From IMG/VR virus record IMGVR_UViG_3300022200_000097, positions 1-44,266 of that record: 44,266 bases of DNA; one strand, given 5' to 3'. Position numbers and translations under genes: made by a program. Shown piece by piece: positions 37,701 to 44,266 of this stretch. Source of the DNA: a virus. The stretch's first letter is position 1, and the number at the start of each line of letters is the position of its first letter. The notes beneath the pieces are model-generated. The model did no database searches and was not told the DNA's origin. It saw only the letters and a list, made by a program, of their open reading frames with translations.

Positions 37701-39776
37701 AATGCCCACCAGATCAGCGTCAGTAACATTCTTATACACGTCACGACCTGCGATCTTTGCTGATTTCTCCAACACGCGCATGTTCAACATCGGCATACTG
37801 TTCGCAAGTTGTGAACGCATCTGCGCTGTACTCATGAGAATGTCACCATTCTCAGGATCAACCGCATACCCACGCTTTTGAAAAGCCTCAACCGCTGTTG
37901 AACGATTCTTGTCAAGACGCTTATACAATTCCTGCAACAACGGCTTATTCCCGCCATGCTTGTCAGCGAGGAAGTCAGTCACATTTTTTTCAATCTGCCT
38001 GATCGCACCGTACTTCAACTCAGTACTGGAGCCAGCGGCAGCAAACAAATTCAACTGCGCCTTCATAAAATCCTTGTCCTTCTTAACCGAAGGAGAATCC
38101 GTCAAGGCAGCCATCAGTTCATCAGCGGACTTACCGTCATTGAAATCACGAATGTTGATGTGGCCATTAGCCACACTGCCCGTCACCCAGTCCCACATGC
38201 GAATGCGGGGGGCCGTACTTGACGCTTGAAAAACACTCTCAAAAAGTGCTGGCGCTGTACCGTCAGGTCGAGCGTAACGAGCCTTAATGGCAGCAGTGCC
38301 TGACACACCAGCCCGTGTGCTTGCAGCACGATCACCCGTTAGTAACGCCTTGCGTACCTGTTTGCCATCACGCCACGCTTGAGCGATGCGGATACCCTGC
38401 GCACTGGAACCACCCACGTAGTCAAGGAACCCAACAGGCATGCTGTCAATCTGCATGTTTGCTGCATTCAACGCATCCGAGCGGCGTAAAGCCTCAGCCA
38501 GTTCAGGGTCACGTTTCGATGCACCCTCGATGACAGCACGAACCGTTGCACGATCCTCGACAAGGTCATCAAGAAGAACAGGGCGGGCAGCACCAGAAGG
38601 AGTGTTCAAAGTAATAGTTTCGTACGGGTTACCTTTAGCGGTACGCACCATCGAAACCCACAAGTCACCAGCAGACTGCGCAAGAGCATCCTGATACTTC
38701 TTCACACCATAAGAAGCACCAAGGAAATTAATTGCATCAGTCTTGTCTTTGATCAGCGAACCAATCGCTGCAGCCTGATCACGGTTCGGGCCTTTAAACT
38801 GTCTTTGTTTCAACAGTTCCTCATAGTCCCCGCGAACAATCTGATCAGCAACCACACCTAAAGCACTATCGCTTTCACGCGCACCCGCAGCGAACTCCAT
38901 TGACTCGTCAAGTTCTTTCTCAACTTGGCGCATCGTTGCCTCATTAACACGCCCACTACGGTCCATTGTTGAACGTGCCGTTAACCCAGCGAAGTCTTTA
39001 CCAAACATTGTTGTTCCTCGCCGAGCAACCGTAATCCCTTTACCGGCAATAACACCCGGGTCAAGGAACCATGTGTATGCAGCATCAGCAGTACCCGATG
39101 CTAAACGCAGCGACAAGTTGTCATCAAACATCTTGTCGCGCTGAGCCTTGTTGGCAATATTGAATTCGGGGTCAGTTCTGTAGATACCTTTAAGACCAGC
39201 GTCATCACTCGAACCACCAACGAGAGGCTGGGTTAATGGACCAAGGTAACTACCCAAACCTTCCACTGCTGCGACCGTTGCGCGACCGGGACTTACATCC
39301 ATAGAATCGCTAATCAGGCTTCCATTGGAACCACGGTTCTGCCAATACTTAGGGTTCGCTGCGTTAGCACCAGTAGACAAAGTAAGAGAAATATTGTCCG
39401 CTGCATAGTCGTACGCATTAAAAGTATTTATGGTTGCTGGTTTAACAACATTGTCGACGACCGCGCTACCAGCGCGAGCAACCTGACCCAACACGGGAAC
39501 AGAACGTGAATCGTTAGGGACAAGGAAATCTGCAGCATCACCCACGGCAGAAGCCGCAGTGCTTGCAGCGCCACCAACAAAGGAACCGAAGCGTTGCCAA
39601 ATGGTTTGGTTGCCTTGCTCTTCCAACCTTTGTTGTTCCAAAGCGCGAGCAGCAGCCTGCTGTTGAGCAATCTCCTGATCACGCTGACGCTGCTGCTGTT
39701 CAACCGTAGGCTGATTGAAACGCTCAATTTGACGGGAATAATTAGCAGCAGGAATGATCGGGGCGTTCTTAGCCAC
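34731..39776 (-). CDS. Giant internal virion protein (1681 residues)
   Basis: This is the largest gene. The N-terminal 60 residues are Gln/Glu-rich and helical (QQQRQRDQEIAQQQAAARALEQQ), followed by an Ala/Gly/Ser-rich segment that could cross a membrane (GGAASTAASAVGDAADFLV). The rest is helical with a predicted coiled coil around 780-850 and long helices near 930-1060. I see no lysozyme, protease or polymerase motif. Its length is similar to the largest ejected core proteins of podoviruses. GTG 39776 overlaps the preceding stop by eight bases. Confidence 0.8.
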   Translation of the reverse strand: MAKNAPIIPAANYSRQIERFNQPTVEQQQRQRDQEIAQQQAAARALEQQRLEEQGNQTIWQRFGSFVGGAASTAASAVGDAADFLVPNDSRSVPVLGQVARAGSAVVDNVVKPATINTFNAYDYAADNISLTLSTGANAANPKYWQNRGSNGSLISDSMDVSPGRATVAAVEGLGSYLGPLTQPLVGGSSDDAGLKGIYRTDPEFNIANKAQRDKMFDDNLSLRLASGTADAAYTWFLDPGVIAGKGITVARRGTTMFGKDFAGLTARSTMDRSGRVNEATMRQVEKELDESMEFAAGARESDSALGVVADQIVRGDYEELLKQRQFKGPNRDQAAAIGSLIKDKTDAINFLGASYGVKKYQDALAQSAGDLWVSMVRTAKGNPYETITLNTPSGAARPVLLDDLVEDRATVRAVIEGASKRDPELAEALRRSDALNAANMQIDSMPVGFLDYVGGSSAQGIRIAQAWRDGKQVRKALLTGDRAASTRAGVSGTAAIKARYARPDGTAPALFESVFQASSTAPRIRMWDWVTGSVANGHINIRDFNDGKSADELMAALTDSPSVKKDKDFMKAQLNLFAAAGSSTELKYGAIRQIEKNVTDFLADKHGGNKPLLQELYKRLDKNRSTAVEAFQKRGYAVDPENGDILMSTAQMRSQLANSMPMLNMRVLEKSAKIAGRDVYKNVTDADLVGIRKQVVGAGAKTFLDEVETLWKAGVLLRLGYTQRNVVEGWLRSLAYLGTIPALANAPQGFSNSLYNNTRRIASKVPVASPNGKVTTRLKGMTILQKKTVNSVNELQRRLAEAEDLARRGTPDMPDVELLKLREQLQSKIDDLVKIETRVGNLKSRRAMGDDGAFSGEYADIIRRLSSADQTTREFLESAVMRNRQEALDDRNWKIVQPGDDQYWKELSNAIRQFRADEIGVRLLRGENIGDIVAFVKSSKGKNYRNDMQLSYDEVEGRVVQLSEIIDDYIPLQSVRSMAAKSDLTETQLQARLGSLSAGAIRKPFDGAAGRKRFAELLDTNSQKKAVMKMSDEEFDDAVRGYNAQIAAEGATLSPIHGRKVMALSGGQIGAKIYQAPIQYLFKALGTFPETTLVRHPFYAEVWSRRTNALRDMAIRQGRDINPTTVEGAKVVEQIDKAAHRYAMRATNETLYTIERYSNIANTFRWFSPFIAAWENSFKVWTKMIVNDPSIAARASILWDIPSQLGLIVDQNGEKIEGSRFDFLTGNVDQYITLPSAMNDFFMKFSGGIPFRVPRSSFNFVTPGATPYLPGFGPIVTYPVGAVLAQKPDLQEILRENLGDTLYTQIAPFGVPQNDLVDSFAPPWARRMIQRWQGESDQDYLKVVGAVSQSAMVQWYKNGADPDEKPQPDEMMQRANDFFLFATIVSLSAPVSLNRISPFQKEIDVWNALRTDPTLTYAQKVDKFLESEGEEFLPLTVSMSKSNIPGLDPTIEDYKVLKKHDSLTRDLASLDPRAIGIVSSSVPLGEFDEGVYKWLNETNIPGTLDKFRGARPVGEGIDAINMTKAWRTYRASKQVIDDELERRGLSSLEVNAAADLKEQWKYYVNNTMVKMYGEEWVSEFNSFENSAPTYLVAINKVLNNKEFMSSTGKSEMWNSVNMYMQSRQVVIDSVAAGYDRATALEQFYDYTANMRNGSIAFSDFYDKFLDQDDFREMGLSNLEY

Positions 39777-39921
39777 GCTGACCCCCCGTAATCAATTGAA
39801 GAAAATCGTCACGATCCTTATCAGAATCCCAAGTAGTCATGCCAATCCCGTAAATGACCCCAACCGGCTCGATGCCTAATGCATCGACAGCGGCAGCGAT
39901 GTTACGAACAAATTGACTCAC
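39769..39921 (-). CDS. Small hypothetical virion-operon protein
   Basis: The protein has 50 residues (VSQFVRNIAAAVDALG...), GTG 39921 overlapping the preceding stop (GTGA) and its own stop overlapping the giant gene's start. An IEPVGVIYGIGMTTWDSDKDRDDFLQLI pattern suggests helix-strand-helix. Tight coupling on both sides supports it as a gene. Confidence 0.65.
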   Translation of the reverse strand: MSQFVRNIAAAVDALGIEPVGVIYGIGMTTWDSDKDRDDFLQLITGGQRG

Positions 39922-40346
39922 AGAGACATTTCCCTCACATACTTCACGAAACGAACGAACGATGGTGGTACACCGGGAGTGTTAGCGGCACGAGTAAGCG
40001 ATGGCATGTAGCGGGCCACAGCCTTCGCATCCATCATGTTTTGCTTCTGTGGAGTATCGCCATAGCCAATACTTTCCAAACCCCCACCGGGACCACTGGG
40101 CGCACCAGAAGTAACAGGCTCTTCAGGGCGTTGAGTGGGTTCACCTAAACCAGTGACCTTTGGCATGGCTGGCATGGCAGGCATGCCCCCACCCATTGAG
40201 CCACGATTCATTTTCGCGCCACCCTGAATGTCAGAAAACTCTTTCTGCTCACCGTAGGCCGCACCACCAAGATCACGTTGAGGTTGCCCCTTCACGTCTG
40301 TGCGTTGACTAAACGGCCCCGGTCCACTCACGTTTGCTTGCGCCAT
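39918..40346 (-). CDS. Gly/Pro/Met-rich virion-operon protein
   Basis: The protein has 142 residues, with low-complexity N-terminal and middle parts (NRGSMGGGMPAMPAMPK, then a Pro/Glu/Thr stretch) and a helical C-terminus (AVARYMPSLTRAAN...SFVRFVKYVREMSL). It follows the lysine-rich gene by five bases. No family recognised. Confidence 0.65.
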   Translation of the reverse strand: MAQANVSGPGPFSQRTDVKGQPQRDLGGAAYGEQKEFSDIQGGAKMNRGSMGGGMPAMPAMPKVTGLGEPTQRPEEPVTSGAPSGPGGGLESIGYGDTPQKQNMMDAKAVARYMPSLTRAANTPGVPPSFVRFVKYVREMSL

Positions 40347-40351
40347 AACCC

Positions 40352-41842
40352 CTACTTAAATCTTTCACGATCCCGAATGTTTTGAGGACTCACTGGTCCT
40401 TGACGTATCTTCCTGACTTTTGTGCCAACAGGAACATTGAGATTCTTACTCTTCTTGGAAGCAAGAGCGCCGAACTGCTTCTTGCCATCCGACCTGCGGA
40501 ATTCAAGTCGACGTTTCTGCTCAGCCTTGCGCATCTTTTCAACCTGCTTAGGTGTCTTACCGGCAATGCTTGCCCGGTACTTTTCACGCCGGTTGTATTC
40601 AGCGCGACCGATTTGACGGCCGTACTTATCCGTCAACACTTGACGCTTAATTCCTTCAGCACCGTCAGCCTTGCTGCTTTCACTATCTGAACGTCTTAGA
40701 ACTTCACCTGCACCAAACAAAAGACCAGTAGCACCAGCAGCACCAATGAGTGCTTTCTTCTTTTTAGACATGCCACCCTTAGCAGCCGTGGCCGCCTTCT
40801 TCGGACCCTCAATCGCTAACTGCGACCGGCCTGCAGCAATGGCAGCAGGACGCTTCGCTTGCGCCTTTGGACCTTCAATTGCCAACTTTGCTCGACCCGC
40901 AGCAGTCGTTGGACGTGCATACGAGAAGGTTGGAACGCCACGCTCTTTCACTACATCCTTGCTAGCAGTGCTAGCAGTGGGCGCACCCGGACGAGTCGCA
41001 ACCGCGCTACCCGGACGCTTCACAAGAGCAGTGCTAGGAGTTGGCTTCTTAGCCTGAGGTTTCTTTACTGCTGGCTTCTTCGGAGTTACGGGATCTTTCT
41101 TCGCAACCGGGGCTGGATCCTTCTTCACCGCAGGCTTCTTCACTGCAGGAGTCGCTTTCGGTGCAACAGGTGTTGAGTCTCCCCCACCACGAACCGCTGC
41201 ACGGTTAGCCTCTAACTTACTTTCCCACTTCTTCAAAGCAGTTTTGAAAGCAGCAGCGGTTTTAAAACCTGAACGCACAGGCTTCGGGCCTGTCGTTAAC
41301 GCCTTGCCGGACTTGCCACGCATAGCCTGACGGATACCGTCATCAGCAGAGAACTTCGCTGCAGCACGTGCAGGGCGAGGATCAGGCATCATTAGTCTTT
41401 TAATGTCCGCAAGTTCCATGTCGCGTGCTTCAGCCTTGGAAAGTTTTGCTGCAGGCTTTGCAGGCTTGGCGGTGCGAGGCTTAGTCAAAGATGCAGTGTT
41501 CTTCGCTTCTTTTTTAGCGATTCCTTTTGCCGCATCTGACGCTAGTTTGCGACCAGCAGCGCCAATAATTGACCCAATCGGGTTTCCAGACTCTGCAATT
41601 TTAACTTTACGTGTTACTCCACCAGCATTCGTTGTAATCTCACTGCTGTCACCAAAAAGAAACTTCATTGCTTCCACTACTTGACTAGCAAGAACACCCT
41701 CACCGGGACCAGCGCCTCCGCCGCGTACAAATTTAGGAGTACTGCGCTGTGTAGGTTTACGCGCTTTAAGTGACTCAGGGATTGGCTTACGTGCCCTCAA
41801 TGATGCAGGGATGCTTTTCTTCTTCGAGTTGCTGGGCAGCAT
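40352..41842 (-). CDS. Lysine/alanine/proline-rich histone H1-like virion protein (complete copy)
   Basis: The protein has 496 residues. Two basic regions flank a KKP-repeat tract (about 232-268). A duplicated segment (AAGRAKLAIEGPKAQ and AAGRSQLAIEGPKKA, about 314-351) follows, then a short hydrophobic stretch (ALIGAAGATGLLFGAGEVL, 364-382) and a very basic C-terminus (KQVEKMRKAEQKRRLEFRR). The pattern resembles DNA-condensing proteins; the hydrophobic stretch could be a membrane-active segment if the protein is ejected. Both readings are inference. Confidence 0.75.
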   Translation of the reverse strand: MLPSNSKKKSIPASLRARKPIPESLKARKPTQRSTPKFVRGGGAGPGEGVLASQVVEAMKFLFGDSSEITTNAGGVTRKVKIAESGNPIGSIIGAAGRKLASDAAKGIAKKEAKNTASLTKPRTAKPAKPAAKLSKAEARDMELADIKRLMMPDPRPARAAAKFSADDGIRQAMRGKSGKALTTGPKPVRSGFKTAAAFKTALKKWESKLEANRAAVRGGGDSTPVAPKATPAVKKPAVKKDPAPVAKKDPVTPKKPAVKKPQAKKPTPSTALVKRPGSAVATRPGAPTASTASKDVVKERGVPTFSYARPTTAAGRAKLAIEGPKAQAKRPAAIAAGRSQLAIEGPKKAATAAKGGMSKKKKALIGAAGATGLLFGAGEVLRRSDSESSKADGAEGIKRQVLTDKYGRQIGRAEYNRREKYRASIAGKTPKQVEKMRKAEQKRRLEFRRSDGKKQFGALASKKSKNLNVPVGTKVRKIRQGPVSPQNIRDRERFK

Positions 41843-41856
41843 TATTATTCCTAGAT

Positions 41857-42174
41857 TTAGAAGCCGCTTCGGCGGCTGATCATTGGTTTACGTGCAGGCT
41901 TGCCACCGGTTTTACTGGGGCGAGGCATTGGTTTGATCTTGTCTTTCATTGGCATGTCCACCATTCCCGCTTTACCCGGCATCAATTTTCTTGCAGGTTT
42001 CGGTGCAGGTTTACGTCCCTCAGCAATCGACTTTCTTGCAGGCTTCGGCAAAAGTTTTATAGGTTTTTGGAGAACTGTCGACGGCTTCTTCTTTGCAGGA
42101 CGACCCTCTGTAATGTATTTAGTTCCCGTGACAGCCGTCTTCTTTGGCCGAGGGGACTTCATTGAGGCTGCCAC
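41857..42174 (-). CDS. Small basic Lys/Pro-rich protein (second copy)
   Basis: The protein has 105 residues with the same ends as the copy at 1146-1463, but the middle is different (STVLQKPIKLLPKPARKSIAEG here). Same GTG start in a TAGTG overlap. The length is kept in spite of the changes, indicating selection on the protein. Confidence 0.7.
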   Translation of the reverse strand: MAASMKSPRPKKTAVTGTKYITEGRPAKKKPSTVLQKPIKLLPKPARKSIAEGRKPAPKPARKLMPGKAGMVDMPMKDKIKPMPRPSKTGGKPARKPMISRRSGF

Positions 42175-42326
42175 TACTTAGTCTTCTTAGAATTCCCAGC
42201 GACAGGCTTAGGGGTCATGCCGTACTTCACCATGCCACCGCCAACAACAGCGCCACCGTTTTTCTTACCTTCAATGTTTGTAGCGACTGGTGCTTTCACC
42301 ATTCCGCCTTGCTTTCCCATACCCAT
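42174..42326 (-). CDS. Small Gly/Met/Lys-rich protein (second copy)
   Basis: The protein has 50 residues, with the same sequence by eye as that at 1463-1615; the few base changes I see are silent. It supports this short frame as a real gene. Confidence 0.65.
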   Translation of the reverse strand: MGMGKQGGMVKAPVATNIEGKKNGGAVVGGGMVKYGMTPKPVAGNSKKTK

Positions 42327-42337
42327 GATTTCTCCTT

Positions 42338-44125
42338 TTATGCGGGGATATTTCTAACCACACGGTTAGACATACTTGCTTGACCTGAACTTGTTAAACC
42401 TGCGAGTAACTGCTGCATTGCTGGCGGACCTTGCGGTAACGCCTCATTCGTTACTGGACCTGACGGGATTTCTTCCTGTGCAGGTTCAGCGGGTGCTTCA
42501 TCACCAAACATTGACGGTGCAGCATCTGGTGCTTTCGGTTCCGGTTTAGGTGCTGGTGCGAACGCTTTCGCTACAGCATCCTCCAACGGGACACCTTTTT
42601 TACGTTGATCAATAACCATCGCCATTTGTTCAATAATCTTTGTGGGGTCTTGACCCTGTGACACCATTTGAGGAATAGCAGCAGCAAGGGATGACACTCC
42701 CGCCTTGAGTGAGTCACGCATCTCTTCCATGTCAATGGCGCGTTCTTCTTCAGCCGCATTCATCGTGACAGGGAGGTTATTGCGAACGAAACGGCGGGAA
42801 AGAAGTTTGTCACCGCGAGCCTGCAACGCGAACACGAGGGCACGGTTGGGATCTAAACCGGCCATCAAACCGTATTGCACGTTGATGCCATGCTCACCGT
42901 TAATGTCTTTGTCGGGTGTGTACGCCAACTTGAACGGCACACCGTTAGCAGAACCTGAGACTTCTTTCTTCACATCTGGGAAGAAAGCCTCATCGGTTGC
43001 TAGGGCTAGTGATATTGCTTCGCCGAGTGCTTCACCCATGATTGATTGGGCGGTTTTGATTTGCCCATCGAAACCAGCCTGCAACGCTTTAATGCCCTGC
43101 CCGGTAACAATGGAACCTTCAGATTGTCCCGCGCGAGACTCAGGGAAACGTGTACCTAAACGTAGTTCCTCCGACAAAACATTGTTCTCAGCGAATGCAT
43201 ACTGGGGAACATCCAACGGTACGCGACGGATTTTCTCCGGCGAGTTAGAACGAATGACTGCGTCAGGGCCAACGGTTAACTGGGTGACATCTTGCGGCAG
43301 CGCAAGTGGAGCCTCCACAGATTTTTGGACCGCATCCATCGTGAGCAACGCCAGTTTCGCTTTAGCCGCGAAAACAAACAACACGTCATCGAACTGGCCT
43401 CGAGCCTCAGAGTCAAGAGAGTTACGTTGAGCGATAGCCACAGGTACACGACCGAGAATGTTTGCGGTTTGCGCCAACATGAGACCGTCACGTTCAGGAA
43501 TAAACATGACAGACGTTTTAGCGTCATACCAACGCACAATCTCAATCATTTGGTTCGCGTCTTGCGCACCGAACATGCCACGTTTCATAATCTTGTCGGC
43601 AAGTTCAGGGAACATAGCGGCCACATCGCCTGCTTTACGACGGAAAGTGTGGCAATACAAGTTCACTTGACCGAAACGATCCCGATCAAAATATGCACCC
43701 ATCGAGTTTTCCACGTGAATATGTGGACGGTTCTCTTTAAAGTGTGGCTCTACACGGAACGGGGTGAAACCATAGGTTGCGTACTGGTCCGCAGCACGAA
43801 TCATTTCAATACCCAAACGGGATGAAGCAATATAAAAGTTTGCTATCTTTGTGCGCTTATCAGCCCGAGTCCGTGAAGACTCCTCAAGGGCCGAGTCACC
43901 CGAGGCACTAATCGTGGGAATAACACCGGCTTGTTCCGCAAAGTCACGGGCAACAACATCAATCAGGTTAGCGATAATGGGACGTGACCATTTTTGGGTA
44001 GGGAAAATGCCCGGGAAAACTTGATCAGCATGCCCAGCGCGAACCAGAGACACTTCACGCATACGCTCATCGCGTTCACTGAAACGCTTCTTCAGCGCAT
44101 CAAATTTGTGTGCGTAATCGCTCAC
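42338..44125 (-). CDS. Portal protein (second copy)
   Basis: The protein has 595 residues and differs from the copy at 1627-3414 at 14 positions, mostly conservative, with many silent changes between. GTG 44125 is the matching start, behind AGGAGT. The high share of silent changes shows purifying selection between two natural strains rather than sequencing error. Confidence 0.8.
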   Translation of the reverse strand: MSDYAHKFDALKKRFSERDERMREVSLVRAGHADQVFPGIFPTQKWSRPIIANLIDVVARDFAEQAGVIPTISASGDSALEESSRTRADKRTKIANFYIASSRLGIEMIRAADQYATYGFTPFRVEPHFKENRPHIHVENSMGAYFDRDRFGQVNLYCHTFRRKAGDVAAMFPELADKIMKRGMFGAQDANQMIEIVRWYDAKTSVMFIPERDGLMLAQTANILGRVPVAIAQRNSLDSEARGQFDDVLFVFAAKAKLALLTMDAVQKSVEAPLALPQDVTQLTVGPDAVIRSNSPEKIRRVPLDVPQYAFAENNVLSEELRLGTRFPESRAGQSEGSIVTGQGIKALQAGFDGQIKTAQSIMGEALGEAISLALATDEAFFPDVKKEVSGSANGVPFKLAYTPDKDINGEHGINVQYGLMAGLDPNRALVFALQARGDKLLSRRFVRNNLPVTMNAAEEERAIDMEEMRDSLKAGVSSLAAAIPQMVSQGQDPTKIIEQMAMVIDQRKKGVPLEDAVAKAFAPAPKPEPKAPDAAPSMFGDEAPAEPAQEEIPSGPVTNEALPQGPPAMQQLLAGLTSSGQASMSNRVVRNIPA

Positions 44126-44138
44126 CCGAACAACTCCT

Positions 44139-44266
44139 TTATAAACGCACCAAACCCGAAGCGTCTTGTGTAAGATCGTCAAGGTTGATCACGTACTGGT
44201 TATCAATGTCTTGTTGCGAAGTAAACTCATTAGTCATGAAGTTCCGTGTATTCGTTACACGGAAAA
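44139..44266 (-). CDS. terL: Terminase large subunit, C-terminal end (second copy, cut by window edge)
   Basis: The last 42 residues of the terminase are visible, ending DLTQDASGLVRL as in the copy at 3428. The sequence runs off the window. Confidence 0.9.
   Translation of the reverse strand, partial: FRVTNTRNFMTNEFTSQQDIDNQYVINLDDLTQDASGLVRL

Larger units (their letters stand above)
40745..44266. repeat. Right copy of non-identical terminal redundancy
   Basis: This segment is the counterpart of 1-3555. It is 33 bases shorter owing to one in-frame difference in the KKP tract. The two copies run without break to the window ends, so the true repeat could be longer only outside the window. Confidence 0.95.

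Noticed and set aside
1-44266. CRISPR array or insertion sequence
   Set aside because: No regularly spaced direct repeats with unique spacers and no transposase or terminal inverted repeats were seen; the only long repeat is the terminal one.

Overview
The window is one complete tailed-phage genome plus a little more. Bases 1-3555 recur, nearly but not exactly, at 40745-44266, so the unique unit is about 40.7 kb and maps as a circle. The host is most likely an actinobacterium. The phage carries a WhiB-family Fe-S regulator (14894-15166), a proteasome/HslV-like protease gene (actinobacteria are one of the few bacterial groups with 20S proteasomes), a Cas4-type nuclease resembling those of actinophages, and promoters placed so that transcripts would start at the ATG (leaderless). 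Base composition is roughly half G+C. With no DNA polymerase, an integrase, and a podovirus-like set of virion genes (portal, scaffold, N4-gp56-like capsid protein, tail-tube-adaptor-like protein, very large internal-type protein, no tape measure), it looks like a temperate or formerly temperate short-tailed phage of an uncultured actinobacterium. Podovirus morphology and host are inferences.

Layout. (1) Virion genes all read leftwards. In transcription order they are terminase (5335-3428), portal (3414-1627), small basic proteins (1615-1146), a lysine-rich histone-like protein (1131 through the circle joint to 40352), small proteins, a 1681-residue giant protein (39776-34731), three probable internal or ejection proteins (34741-31736), scaffold-like protein, major capsid protein (31085-29922), connector/adaptor genes, an Ala/Ser-repeat tail fibre (28402-26567), a row of receptor-binding and chaperone cassettes (26566-23158), holins and M15 endolysin (23091-22131), a large tail protein (22128-20224) and a PG-binding-like peptide. 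(2) Divergently, 5759-10852 holds about 17 mostly tiny genes on the + strand, chained by ATGA/TGATG overlaps and driven by repeated promoter units. (3) 17843-10915 (- strand) is a replication/recombination operon: Cas4-like nuclease in two pieces, RecA/DnaB-like ATPase, WhiB, Holliday-junction resolvase, CHC2 zinc finger, proteasome-like protease, secreted muralytic enzyme, TOPRIM primase, metallophosphoesterase and a sigma-like factor. (4) 18104-19963 is a lysogeny-type module: an HTH protein divergent from a tyrosine integrase with dyad operators between them.

What stands out: a family of at least five promoters with an 18-bp spacer and an embedded CAYGTYWGACAC-type operator, three of them followed by a 5' UTR hairpin; one copy sits inside a zinc-ribbon gene that splits the Cas4-like nuclease so that its four predicted Fe-S cysteines lie on two polypeptides; a phage proteasome-like protease lying with a muralytic enzyme between the two halves of a primase; a modular array of tail-fibre/chaperone pairs; and strain-level variation captured in the redundant ends. 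All family assignments were made by eye from motifs, without database searches.
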